Program-made: the position numbers and the translations under genes
Source: Alphaproteobacteria bacterium
GTDB lineage: Bacteria; Pseudomonadota; Alphaproteobacteria; Rhizobiales; Rhizobiaceae
Direction: 5' to 3'
DNA: 64,000 bases
NCBI GenBank assembly: GCA_024742485.1
Contig: JANSYK010000001.1
Span: forward strand, 1,364,001-1,428,000
In this document: positions 1 to 10,328 of the stretch, piece after piece
Layout: every line of letters begins with the position of its first letter
Numbering within the stretch: position 1 is the stretch's first letter
Notes under the pieces: model-generated
Told to the model about the DNA's origin: nothing
Seen by the model: only the letters and a program-made list of their open reading frames with translations
The model's database searches: none

Positions 1-258
1 GATGTCTTCGCCCGCAAAGGGCCGTTTGACCTGATCGTCGCCAATATTCTCGCACGACCATTGATGGCCATGGCGCCTGATATCAGACGCCATCTTGCCC
101 ATGGCGGCAATGTGATCCTGTCGGGCATCCTGGCGTCTCAGCGCCGAAAGGTTCTGGCCGCTTTTGCAGCCCAGGGCATCCATCATCGCCGGACACTATG
201 GCGCGATGGTTGGGTCACCCTGCATTGTGTTGGAGCAAACGAAAAGAGGCGGCCATGA
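1..258 (+). CDS. prmA: Ribosomal protein L11 methyltransferase, C-terminal fragment
   Basis: This is the end of the SAM-dependent enzyme that methylates ribosomal protein L11. The window opens inside the gene, and 85 codons remain before the TGA at 256-258. The fragment begins with the class I methyltransferase strand DLIVANIL, the family's catalytic-loop signature, followed by a helix and the strand GNVILSGIL. It ends in RDGWVTLHC, as PrmA proteins do. Its stop codon lies inside a strong hairpin that probably ends the transcript. The identification rests on the ANIL motif and the tail; the N-terminal half cannot be seen. Confidence 0.88.
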   Translation, partial: DVFARKGPFDLIVANILARPLMAMAPDIRRHLAHGGNVILSGILASQRRKVLAAFAAQGIHHRRTLWRDGWVTLHCVGANEKRRP

Positions 259-272
259 ATGGCCACCTCTTT
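243..272. terminator. Bidirectional hairpin terminator shared by prmA and the small minus-strand gene
   Basis: Two nested arms pair: AAAGAGG (243-249) with CCTCTTT (266-272), and GGCCAT (251-256) with ATGGCC (259-264), leaving a two-base loop. On the plus strand it is followed by a short CTTTCTT-type tract and on the minus strand by TTTTCGTTT, so it can serve both converging genes. It overlaps the prmA stop codon. Confidence 0.72.
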
Positions 273-312
273 CTTGCTGTTTGGGCAGCGCCCAATCGTA
301 TTTGCTGCAGAA

Positions 313-486
313 TCAGAACGGCAACGGCGCGCCCGGGCCCTTTCTGAGCTCCGAACGACTGTGGCCGAGAGATTTCAGCGTGTCGTCGTCCAGGGACAGC
401 AGGTAGGTGTTGACGTAACGGCGGGCCTGCTTTTCGCGCGCGGCGGTGACCCGGTCGAATGCGCTGCGGAACAATGAGCTGGACAT
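313..486 (-). CDS. DUF1127-like small protein (57 aa)
   Basis: A short gene with a good ribosome site: AGAAGGA ends about 7 bases before the ATG at 486. The protein reads MSSSLFRSAFDRV at the start and has the core RRYVNTYLLSLDDDTLK followed by LGHSRSEL. This resembles the DUF1127 (YjiS-like) pattern, an arginine-rich helix followed by LDDxxLxxLGxSRxE. DUF1127-type proteins are small, arginine-rich and often act in RNA turnover or stress adaptation, but this copy has no demonstrated role. It converges on prmA and shares its terminator. An AT-rich stretch with TATATA lies upstream at about 533-541 and could hold the promoter. The coding call is firm; the family call is by pattern. Confidence 0.75.
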   Translation of the reverse strand: MSSSLFRSAFDRVTAAREKQARRYVNTYLLSLDDDTLKSLGHSRSELRKGPGAPLPF

Positions 487-631
487 TTCTTTTTTCCTTC
501 TGAAAAATCATTTTTTTCAACGGCTTCCGTGGGTATATATACATTCTGCCGGGGACCTCAGTTAGGGGACCTGGCGCATGGGTGCCCTGCGTTTGCTGCA
601 TATGCGAACAGGCAGGATTCGGCGAAGACAG

Positions 632-737
632 CCACACCGTTGTCCCGTTTTGTCAAAAACGGGACAACGGTGTGGGCCTTTGATTTTGTTGATGCATTCA
701 GGTTTTGCCGATTCCGCCAAAACCTGAATTGCTCTAG
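632..737. repeat. Dispersed two-hairpin repeat, copy 1 (complete)
   Basis: Two neighbouring hairpins. The first (632-675) is a perfect inverted repeat with 20-bp arms beginning CCACACCGTTGTCCC and a 4-base loop. The second (about 696-729) pairs ATTCAGGTTTTG with CAAAACCTGAAT and is followed by GCTCTAG. The same two modules recur at 39.05, 40.75, 52.3 and 61.2 kb. The rest of the 487-752 gap holds only the AT-rich leader of the small minus-strand gene. This copy ends 15 bases before the aminopeptidase P start. Confidence 0.85.
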
Positions 738-752
738 GGGCAGGACGGAGCG

Positions 753-2606
753 ATGTTTCAGAATTTTGACGTCACCGCATCGGCAGACAAGGGCAAGGAA
801 CGGACCGACGCGTTGCGTGCCCGGTTCGATGATCTAGGCATTGACGGTTTCTTCGTTCCGCGCGCGGACCGCTACCAAGGCGAATATGTGCCGGCAAGCG
901 ATGCCCGACTGGCCTGGATGACCGGCTTTACCGGTTCGGCCGGCATTGCATTGATCCTGCGGACAACAGCACATGTTTTTGTCGATGGACGCTACACAAC
1001 ACAGGTCCGCGAGCAGGTCGACACGCAGGTGTTCTCGCCGGAGGATCTGATTGCAACACCACCATCGAAATGGCTGAAGGAGCATGGCGGCAAGGGCTGG
1101 CGTCTCGGTGTCGACCCATGGCTGCACACCATTTCAGCCATCCGGGAGCTCGAAAAGGCCGCGGACGAAATCGGCGCGTCCATTATCAGGCTGGAGGCCA
1201 ATCCGGTCGACGCGATCTGGACCGACCGCCCTGCCGATCCGACAGGTGCCGTTGCCATTCAGCCGAGCCGCTATGCCGGACCGATCCCGGCGGAGAAGGT
1301 CAAGAGGATAAAGGAATCCATCCGCGAGAGCGGCGCGCAGGCAGCCATCCTTGCCGATCCGTCCTCTGTCGCCTGGACCTTCAACATACGCGGCAATGAT
1401 GTTCCACATACGCCGCATCCGCTTTGTACGGCCATTTTATCCTGTGACGGACGCGATACGGTGTTTATCGACTCGCGAAAGCTGGACCGCGAGACAACTG
1501 CCTACCTCACTCAACTGGCCGATCTGCGCGAGCCCGCTCAACTGACCGATGCCCTTGCCGCGCTGGGCGAAGCCAAGACCGCGATCCTGGTCGATCCCGC
1601 TTTGACGGCGGCCCGTATCGGCGATGTCATCACGGCCCATGGTGGTGAGCTGATTGAAAAAGCTGATCCCGCCCGCCTGCCAAGGGCGGAGAAGAACGCC
1701 GTGGAACAGGAAGGGTCCCGTTCTGCCCATCGCCGCGACGGTGCGGCCATGGTCACGTTTCTCGCCTGGCTCGATGCCCAGAAACCGGGCACCGTCGATG
1801 AAATTGAAGCCGTCAAGGAATTGGAAAACGCGCGCCGCCACACCGGCGAACGCCTGCAGATGCCGCTCAAGGACATTTCCTTCGAAACGATTTCCGGTGC
1901 GGGCCCCCATGGCGCGATCATCCATTACCGCGTCAACACGGACACCAACCGCACACTGCAGCCTGGCGAACTCTATCTGGTTGATTCAGGGGGCCAATAT
2001 GTCGATGGGACCACCGATATCACCCGGACCGTCGCCATCGGTGCTGCAGGCGAGTCCGAAAGGCGTTTCTTCACACTGGTGCTCAAGGGCATGATCACCA
2101 TCAGCATGCAGCGTTTCCCCGAAGGCACGCGGGGTGTGGACATCGACCCGCTCGCGCGCTTTGCCCTTTGGAATGCCGGCGCCGATTATGCCCACGGCAC
2201 CGGGCATGGTGTTGGTGCCTACCTGTCCGTGCACGAGGGACCGCAATCCATCTCCCGGCGCGGGATGCAGGAACTCAAACCCGGCATGATTGTTTCGAAC
2301 GAGCCCGGTTATTATCGCGAAAGCGCCTTCGGTATCCGCATTGAAAACCTTGTTCTGGTGCAAGAACCAGAGAACGTGCAGGGCGGTGACAAGCCGATGC
2401 TCGGTTTCGAGACGCTGACCCTTTGTCCGATTGATCGGCGCCTGATCGACGCCACGCTTCTGACCGATCGGGAGCGCGATTGGCTAAACGGGTATCACAC
2501 CCGGGTTCGGTCCGAACTGACGCCGCTTTTGGATGATGAGGCAACACTGACCTGGCTGGTAGCAGCAACGGAACCGATCAGCCCGAAAGTGCACGCAACA
2601 GAATAA
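753..2606 (+). CDS. Aminopeptidase P family protein (Xaa-Pro aminopeptidase, M24B)
   Basis: This is a cytoplasmic dimetal peptidase that removes an N-terminal residue preceding proline. At 617 residues it matches the long, three-domain eukaryote-like (XPNPEP1-type) form: two creatinase-like N-terminal domains and a C-terminal pita-bread domain. By alignment to that family the metal ligands are D411 and D422 (in DSGGQYVDGTTD), H485 (in HGTGHGVG), E517 (in NEPGYY) and E531 (in IENL); all five are present. The ATG at 753 follows the purine-rich site AGGACGGAG. The last 29 bases overlap the convergent azlD gene. It has no obvious partner genes; the repeat just upstream may separate it from prmA transcription. 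Confidence 0.93.
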   Translation: MFQNFDVTASADKGKERTDALRARFDDLGIDGFFVPRADRYQGEYVPASDARLAWMTGFTGSAGIALILRTTAHVFVDGRYTTQVREQVDTQVFSPEDLIATPPSKWLKEHGGKGWRLGVDPWLHTISAIRELEKAADEIGASIIRLEANPVDAIWTDRPADPTGAVAIQPSRYAGPIPAEKVKRIKESIRESGAQAAILADPSSVAWTFNIRGNDVPHTPHPLCTAILSCDGRDTVFIDSRKLDRETTAYLTQLADLREPAQLTDALAALGEAKTAILVDPALTAARIGDVITAHGGELIEKADPARLPRAEKNAVEQEGSRSAHRRDGAAMVTFLAWLDAQKPGTVDEIEAVKELENARRHTGERLQMPLKDISFETISGAGPHGAIIHYRVNTDTNRTLQPGELYLVDSGGQYVDGTTDITRTVAIGAAGESERRFFTLVLKGMITISMQRFPEGTRGVDIDPLARFALWNAGADYAHGTGHGVGAYLSVHEGPQSISRRGMQELKPGMIVSNEPGYYRESAFGIRIENLVLVQEPENVQGGDKPMLGFETLTLCPIDRRLIDATLLTDRERDWLNGYHTRVRSELTPLLDDEATLTWLVAATEPISPKVHATE

Positions 2607-2892
2607 TAGCCGCGCCACCGGCCACCAGTGTCACGGAAAGGCTGAAGCGCAGCGCTACAACCCCTGCCAGACACAGTGTCACGGCTTCAGCCCAGCCCAA
2701 CGAGAGCAATGCCGGCGCAACCAGTGTCGTCAGAACTGCAGCTGGAACCGCATCGAGAGCCGCGTTGATCCGAGGCGGAATATTTTCAAATCGCGAGACC
2801 ACAAGATAGCCGCCAAATCGGGTTGCATAGGTTGCAGCTGCACCGGCAAGAATGATCCAGTAGATTGCCGGAATGTCGCTGATCAAATCCAT
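2578..2892 (-). CDS. azlD: AzlD family branched-chain amino acid exporter small subunit
   Basis: A 104-residue protein with about three to four membrane segments, ending in a hydrophobic helix. AzlD proteins pair with AzlC to form an exporter of branched-chain amino acids or their analogues, as shown for Bacillus AzlCD. The motif ATYATRFGGYL near residues 20-30 is typical of the family. The start ATG shares one base with the azlC stop (TGATG), so the two are translationally coupled. The 3' end runs into the convergent aminopeptidase P gene. Substrate specificity cannot be read from the sequence. Confidence 0.88.
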   Translation of the reverse strand: MDLISDIPAIYWIILAGAAATYATRFGGYLVVSRFENIPPRINAALDAVPAAVLTTLVAPALLSLGWAEAVTLCLAGVVALRFSLSVTLVAGGAAIILLRALSG

Positions 2893-3620
2893 CAGGTGAT
2901 CTCCTCCGTTTCATTCGCCTCAGGTTCTGTGACCGGTTGATCCCCGGCAATCAGAGCGGCAAATGCGACACCTGCGATGGCGCCGATGCTGACATGCCAG
3001 GGCGATCCGATGGTTCCATAGGCAAGGGTGGATGCGAGGCCGCTGGCAATGACCACCGGCAACCAGTTTCGCCGTCGCCGAAATCCCATGACAATGCCGA
3101 GAAAGTAGACCGGCAGCAGCATGTCCATGCCGAAGGCCTCGGGATTGGTGATCAGCCTGCCAAACAGGCCGCCGACAATCGTCTCCCCGACCCACAGAAT
3201 ATAGAGCGGAATGGTCAGCCCCATATACCAGCCGAACCCGAATGACTGGCCAAGTTCATGACGTCGTTCCGCGGCAGAATAATGCACATCGGTCAGGAAG
3301 AAGAACGCGACCGCCTTTTGCAATCCGGTATATCGGACCAACTTCGGACCGAGTGACGCCGAATAGAGCACGTGTCTGAAATTGACGGCAAAAATCGACA
3401 GGACGATCATCCAGGGCGCAATCTGCGTGCCGAACAGGTCGATCCCGACCATTTGACTGGCGCCACCGAAAATCAGTGCGCTCATCAAGGTCGCTTCGAC
3501 AATACCCATGCCGTTTTCCACCGCCAGGGCACCGAAAAGCAGACCAAACGGTGCCACGCCAATCATCACCGGCACGGAGTCGCGCATGCCATGGCGAAAG
3601 TCGGCACTGATCATCGGCAT
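2892..3620 (-). CDS. azlC: AzlC family ABC-independent amino acid exporter large subunit
   Basis: A 242-residue inner-membrane protein. The N-terminal motif GVAPFGLLFGAL and the strand ASQMVGIDLF are characteristic of AzlC. Several membrane helices follow, and the tail is acidic (EPEANETEE). It works with AzlD, encoded directly downstream with overlapping stop and start. The ATG at 3620 is followed two codons later by another ATG, so the start could be 6 bases shorter; no strong ribosome site separates the two. About 110 bases without features lie between this gene and ligA, and nothing ties the pair functionally to the ligA-recN block. Confidence 0.88.
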   Translation of the reverse strand: MPMISADFRHGMRDSVPVMIGVAPFGLLFGALAVENGMGIVEATLMSALIFGGASQMVGIDLFGTQIAPWMIVLSIFAVNFRHVLYSASLGPKLVRYTGLQKAVAFFFLTDVHYSAAERRHELGQSFGFGWYMGLTIPLYILWVGETIVGGLFGRLITNPEAFGMDMLLPVYFLGIVMGFRRRRNWLPVVIASGLASTLAYGTIGSPWHVSIGAIAGVAFAALIAGDQPVTEPEANETEEIT

Positions 3621-3732
3621 GAAAAAGGTCCAGGAGCCCGTCGGTGGAAATATGCGGTAGGAGCTTGGAAGTTAAGTCAGCAATGCCGCCCTGTCACGCA
3701 AAACAAGATGATGGGACAGTCAAAAATATTGA

Positions 3733-5880
<2,148 letters not shown>

Positions 5881-5893
5881 CTACCCCAAAAAC

Positions 5894-7561
5894 TCAAACA
5901 TCTTCCGACAGCAACCGTCCGGCTGCGGCACGGGCTTCGTCCGTAATGGTGGCGCCGGCAAGCATGCGGGCAATTTCCTCCTGGCGGGAGGCATCATCCA
6001 TCGTACGTACCCTTGTCGTCAGCGAATCCTTGCTCTTTACACCCTTGGCGATCAGCAGATGGGTCGAGGCCCGGGCTGCAACTTGAGGTGCATGGGTGAC
6101 CGACAGGACCTGGACGGTATCAGACAGACGTTTCAGTCTTTGGCCGATGGCATCGGCCACGGCTCCTCCTACCCCGGTGTCGATCTCGTCAAACACCAGG
6201 GTCGGCGCCGATCCGCGATCCGCCAGCGCAACCTTCAGCGCAAGCAGGAACCGAGACAGCTCGCCACCTGAGGCCACCTTGAGAATGGGCCCGGCCCGGG
6301 TACCCGGATTGGTCTGCACATGAAAGGCCACCTGATCGAAACCATCGGCGCTAAGCTGTTCCGCATCGCTTGCGATTTCAACGGTAAACCGGGCCCGGTC
6401 GAGCTTCAGCGCCGGCAATTCTGCCATGACGGCCGCTGACAGGGTTTCGGCCGCAGCCTGTCGTCCTTCCGATAGTGCGGCGGCGGCTGTCCGGTAGACA
6501 GAAAGCGCTTCGTCGACCTTGGTGGCCAACAGCGCCAATTGTTCTTCACCGGCATCGAGATCGGCCAACGCCGCCACCATCCGCTCTGCAAGTGCCGGCA
6601 ATTCGGAAACCGGAACGGAGTATTTGCGTGACGCTGCCCGCAGGGCAAACAGGCGTTCCTCGCAATCCTCCAATTCGCGCGGATCGAATTCGGCTTCCGC
6701 AATGGCGGTATCGACGGCCATCTGGGCATCCGCCAGTTGATTGATTGCGCCATCCATCGCGGCGATGACATTGTCCAGAAGACCGGGCACCTCCGCCGAT
6801 TTCCGTTCCAGCTTGCGCAATAGCGAATTGAGCAACGGTACAGGCGAGGTCTGGCCGGAGAGAATATCCTGCGCCTCATTGATGTCAGCGGCGATCTTTT
6901 CCGCCTTCATCATGGTCGCCCGGCGTTCGGCAAGATCGTCCTCCTCCCCGTCAATCGGCCCAAGCCGTTCCAGCTCATCAACAGAGTCGCGCAGATAATC
7001 GGCTTCCCGGGCTGCCTCTTCCACTTTCTCCCTGTGTTCGCGGTGGGCGCGTTCGGCAAGTCGCCACGCCTGATAACATCGCGACACATCCCGCGCTTGT
7101 CCGGTCAGACCGCCAAAAGCGTCCAGCAACAGCCGATGGGCATCAGGTTCAACAAGCGCGCGGTCATCGTGCTGTCCGTGAATCTCCACCAGAAGTTTGC
7201 CAAGCTGGCGCATCAGGGACACGCTGGCCGGCTGGTCATTGATATAGACCTTGGTGCGTCCGTCGGCGCCCTGGGTTCGTCGGAAGATGAGATCGCCGTC
7301 ATCCTCCAGCCCGTTTTCGCGGATCAGGCCACGCGCTGGATGATCGGCCGGAACATCGAACACTGCGGTTACCTGACCGCGTTCGCTGCCCTCGCGCACC
7401 AGATCACCATCGCCGCGGGCACCAAGCGCAAGGGAAAGGCTGTCGAGCAGGATCGACTTGCCCGCACCGGTTTCACCGGTCAGCACGGACAGTCCGCTTT
7501 CGAACGTCAGATCGAGCCGATCAATCAGTACGATATCCCGGATCGACAAGTGTGTGAGCAT
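5894..7561 (-). CDS. recN: DNA repair protein RecN
   Basis: An SMC-like ATPase of 555 residues that acts early in recombinational repair of double-strand breaks. The Walker A motif GETGAGKS is at residues 29-36. A long central coiled coil follows (about 160-370), then the ABC signature SGGELSRFLLALK and the Walker B region LVFDEIDTGVGG. The frame stays open 30 codons further upstream, but MLTHLSIRDI is the conventional N-terminus, so the ATG at 7561 is chosen. It follows bamD after about 200 bases without another gene. RecN next to bamD and ligA after the ftsZ-lpxC genes is a common rhizobial order. Confidence 0.95.
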   Translation of the reverse strand: MLTHLSIRDIVLIDRLDLTFESGLSVLTGETGAGKSILLDSLSLALGARGDGDLVREGSERGQVTAVFDVPADHPARGLIRENGLEDDGDLIFRRTQGADGRTKVYINDQPASVSLMRQLGKLLVEIHGQHDDRALVEPDAHRLLLDAFGGLTGQARDVSRCYQAWRLAERAHREHREKVEEAAREADYLRDSVDELERLGPIDGEEDDLAERRATMMKAEKIAADINEAQDILSGQTSPVPLLNSLLRKLERKSAEVPGLLDNVIAAMDGAINQLADAQMAVDTAIAEAEFDPRELEDCEERLFALRAASRKYSVPVSELPALAERMVAALADLDAGEEQLALLATKVDEALSVYRTAAAALSEGRQAAAETLSAAVMAELPALKLDRARFTVEIASDAEQLSADGFDQVAFHVQTNPGTRAGPILKVASGGELSRFLLALKVALADRGSAPTLVFDEIDTGVGGAVADAIGQRLKRLSDTVQVLSVTHAPQVAARASTHLLIAKGVKSKDSLTTRVRTMDDASRQEEIARMLAGATITDEARAAAGRLLSEDV

Positions 7562-7761
7562 TCGGTTCTCATATCCAGCCAAGGCACATGCCCGCAGGCA
7601 ATCAAGACCGGGGCTTCGCGGGGAAAATAACGCAAGACACCACAACGCCAAAGCGCAAACGCACGGCGCCGGGAATATCCATTCAAATTCCCGTTGGATC
7701 AGGCAGAAAAATGCCAGGGTCAGGTCTTATGGGGCGTGGTGCAGCCGCCGCACCGTGCGAA

Positions 7762-8637
7762 TCAGCTCTGATTGTTGACACCAAGCAGACGCGATCCGGC
7801 CCTGGTGATCCAGGAACCACGGTTCTCACGCGGCTCAAGTCCGTTTGACGCCAGCAATTTGTAGGAATCGGCATACCACTCGCTGTCAGGATAGTTGTGT
7901 CCGAGAACCGCAGCCGCAGCCTGCGCATCCTGAGTCAGGCCCATGGCGTAGTAAACCTCGACCAGACGCGCCAGGGCCTCTTCAACCTGCCGGGTGTTTG
8001 GATAGGATTCCACCACCGAACGGAAACGGTTGACGGCGGCCGCATATTCCTTGCGCTCCTGATAGTAGCGCCCGATCTGCATCTCTTTGCCGGCAAGCTG
8101 GTCCCGTGCAAATCTGAGTTTTTCCTCCGAGTCCGGAACATATTCCGAATCCGGATAGCGCTGAATAACCTCGTTGAAAGCCTGGATGGCGCGCCGCGTG
8201 GTGCGCTGATCGCGGGTGACTCGTGGAATCTGCTTATAGTTGGCCAGTCCGATCAGGTAATAGGCATAGGCCGTATCCTCGGAATTGGGGTAGAGGCTGA
8301 TATAGCGCTGCGACGAATTGATCGATTCCGAATACCGTCCCATGCGGTAAGTCACGAAAGCGTTGAGCACCATCGAGCGGCGCGCATATTCGGAATAGGG
8401 ATGCTGCTTGTCGATGGCTTCGAATTTTCGGTTCGCTTCACGCAGTTTGCCCGCCTTCATATTGGCAAGGGCTTCATTGTAAAGCTGGTCGGCGGGATCG
8501 GTCTCGATATCGAGCGCCGTAATGTCGATATCAGCGTCGCTGCGGCAGCCACCCAGCGCCGCGGCCCCTGCAAGGCCGACCGCAATGAGCAGAACGCGCA
8601 GCGAACGTGCTGCTGAAATTGATCCACCTTCGTTCAT
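7762..8637 (-). CDS. bamD: Outer membrane assembly lipoprotein BamD
   Basis: Essential lipoprotein of the BAM complex, which inserts beta-barrel proteins into the outer membrane. Starting at ATG 8637, the 291-residue protein has a lipoprotein signal ending in a lipobox with C31 (ALGGC), followed by TPR repeats such as [31 protein letters not shown] and [14 protein letters not shown]. Longer in-frame starts (up to 8772) would place 45 extra residues ahead of the signal peptide and are less likely. The purine-rich AGGGTGA about 9 bases upstream supports the chosen start. It lies between lpxC and recN on the same strand. Confidence 0.94.
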   Translation of the reverse strand: MNEGGSISAARSLRVLLIAVGLAGAAALGGCRSDADIDITALDIETDPADQLYNEALANMKAGKLREANRKFEAIDKQHPYSEYARRSMVLNAFVTYRMGRYSESINSSQRYISLYPNSEDTAYAYYLIGLANYKQIPRVTRDQRTTRRAIQAFNEVIQRYPDSEYVPDSEEKLRFARDQLAGKEMQIGRYYQERKEYAAAVNRFRSVVESYPNTRQVEEALARLVEVYYAMGLTQDAQAAAAVLGHNYPDSEWYADSYKLLASNGLEPRENRGSWITRAGSRLLGVNNQS

Positions 8638-9032
8638 TTTGGCAATCACCCTGATCGTTACCCGCTTGTTCTTACTACGCACGAATTCTTCGTACGGTTT
8701 GAACATGTCGACGGCTGCCGAAGCCGGGTTCGCATGCTTTCGCACCCAACCACCAGGCAATCCCCGTCTCATTCAGGCTTTCATAGCCCCATATGTCCGT
8801 GCTCCGCAACGTCATGCGCAGCCAATGGTACATTTTTATGGCAGCAATTCCTCAACAAACAACGAAGTTGACGGCCACGATTTAGTGATGGGAAGTTGCA
8901 TCGAATGCATCGATTGATCGCAGCGACCCTGGTCCCGACCGATCAAAACAAGTGTCATCAGGCCTTCATCGCCGAATTGATCCGGCGACAACCCGTTCCT
9001 GGAGATGTCTTGAGTTCACACCACCAGGATGA
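8638..9032. other. Intergenic region between lpxC and bamD (about 395 bp)
   Basis: No credible coding region or RNA gene was seen. The stretch includes the near-palindrome GCATCGAATGCATCGAT around 8900 and probably carries a bamD promoter, because the gap is large for a continuing operon. No clear intrinsic terminator for lpxC was found. Confidence 0.5.
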
Positions 9033-9986
9033 CTATTGCATCCAGGGCGCGAAAGTCGGTCCGCTGACGGCAACCAATTCACCGCCACGGGTGGCTTCGC
9101 GCCGCTGCGATGTCTCGACGACTTCATAGGCACTGGCATCCGCCAAAAGTGCCTTGAGAGCCAGCGAATTCAGCTTGTGGCCGCCACGATAGGAACGGTA
9201 ACACCCGATGAACTTGGCGCCGGCCAGTGCCAGGTCGCCGACAGCATCAAGCGTCTTGTGGCGCACGAATTCGTTCTCGAAGCGCAAACCTTCAATATTG
9301 ATGACGCAATCATCATCGCTGATCACGACGGAGTTCTCCAGCGAGGACCCCAACGCATGTCCGGAAGCCCAGAGGAATTCGACATCGCGCATGAAGCCGA
9401 AGGTCCGGGCACGTGCCAGTTCGCGACGGAACGTATCGGGCGTGATGTCACCCTTCCAGGCCTGCCGACCAATCAGCTTGCAGTCGAAATCAATGTCGAT
9501 CTCAAACCGTGTTCCCTCATAAGGGACGAATTCGGCCCAGGAACCACCTGCTTCGATCCGAACCGGTTTGACGACACGCAGATAGCGTCTTTTGGAACTG
9601 AGAATATCGACACCGGCCCGATCCAGCGCTTCAATGAAGACAATGGAACTGCCGTCCATGATCGGGACTTCCGCCCCGTCAATGTCGACAATGATGTTGT
9701 CGATCTCCAGCGCGTAAAACGCGGCCATCAGATGCTCGACCGTCGCGACGCTTGCGCCACCGGCGTCTCCAAGCACCGTACAAAGATCGGTTGCGGAAAC
9801 CTGTGACGCCACGGCGCGAACGCTGTGCGTTTCCCCATTTTCCATATGTCTGCGAAAGACAATGCCGCAATCGGCATCTGCAGGAGAGAACGTAACCGAC
9901 ACTTTTGAACCACTATGGACGCCCACCCCGGAAAGCGTCGCTTCGTTCAAAATCGTCGTCTGATAACCAAAATAGTCAATACTCAT
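9033..9986 (-). CDS. lpxC: UDP-3-O-acyl-N-acetylglucosamine deacetylase LpxC
   Basis: Zinc enzyme of the first committed step of lipid A synthesis. The protein has 317 residues, the usual size. The zinc ligands are visible as H85 (in TVEHLMAAF), H243 (in VRHKTLD) and D247; the catalytic-site H270 lies in RGGHKLNSLAL. The start at MSIDYFGYQT is conventional; the frame extends 17 codons further upstream without family support. It follows ftsZ on the same strand but is separated by a terminator and a 340-bp AT-rich region with CtrA-like boxes, so it probably has its own promoter. Confidence 0.97.
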   Translation of the reverse strand: MSIDYFGYQTTILNEATLSGVGVHSGSKVSVTFSPADADCGIVFRRHMENGETHSVRAVASQVSATDLCTVLGDAGGASVATVEHLMAAFYALEIDNIIVDIDGAEVPIMDGSSIVFIEALDRAGVDILSSKRRYLRVVKPVRIEAGGSWAEFVPYEGTRFEIDIDFDCKLIGRQAWKGDITPDTFRRELARARTFGFMRDVEFLWASGHALGSSLENSVVISDDDCVINIEGLRFENEFVRHKTLDAVGDLALAGAKFIGCYRSYRGGHKLNSLALKALLADASAYEVVETSQRREATRGGELVAVSGPTFAPWMQ

Positions 9987-10216
9987 CAAACAAGCCTGAT
10001 AACCTTTAGTCCAAGGCTGACCCAAATTTTGACACAATTAGACGCGAGATTAAAATCACGTACAATATCAATAATTTCGGTTGACCTTTTGTCCCGACCA
10101 AATCCCCACCTGCGAAAGATACGTGCCTCGTAATAACAAACCAAATCACGGTTTTTTACGATTTGTTACGTTTGATTAATCTTTCGTTTTCAACGACTTA
10201 CCAATATTAACGAATA

Positions 10217-10231
10217 TTAATGACGGGTTAA
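10217..10231 (-). promoter_or_regulatory. CtrA-like box upstream of lpxC
   Basis: TTAA (10217-10220), seven bases, then TTAA (10228-10231): the exact spacing of the alphaproteobacterial CtrA full site. A third TTAA at 10207-10210 adds a 6-base-spaced half pair. The site is about 230 bp upstream of the lpxC start. The match is seen in the sequence; CtrA binding is inferred. Confidence 0.45.
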
Positions 10232-10262
10232 TGTTATCGACCCGCGGCGCTTCACAATGAAA

Positions 10263-10293
10263 ACCGGGCCAATTCGGTGTGAATCGGCCCGGT
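10263..10293 (-). terminator. Intrinsic terminator after ftsZ
   Basis: ACCGGGCC (10263-10270) pairs with GGCCCGGT (10286-10293), and inside it ATTC pairs with GAAT across one mismatch. Read on the minus strand, the stem is followed by TTTTC. It lies 36 bases after the ftsZ stop. Confidence 0.7.
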
Positions 10294-10328
10294 GTTTCGT
10301 TTCGCTATGATTCGCCGATTTATTCCGC

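Larger units (their letters stand above)
9987..10328. other. AT-rich intergenic region between ftsZ and lpxC
   Basis: About 340 bp, clearly more AT-rich than its neighbours, with no gene. It holds the ftsZ terminator (10263-10293), a cluster of TTAA boxes (10207-10231) and runs such as AAACCAAATCACGGTTTTTT. It most likely carries the lpxC promoter; an exact -35/-10 pair could not be assigned. Confidence 0.6.
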
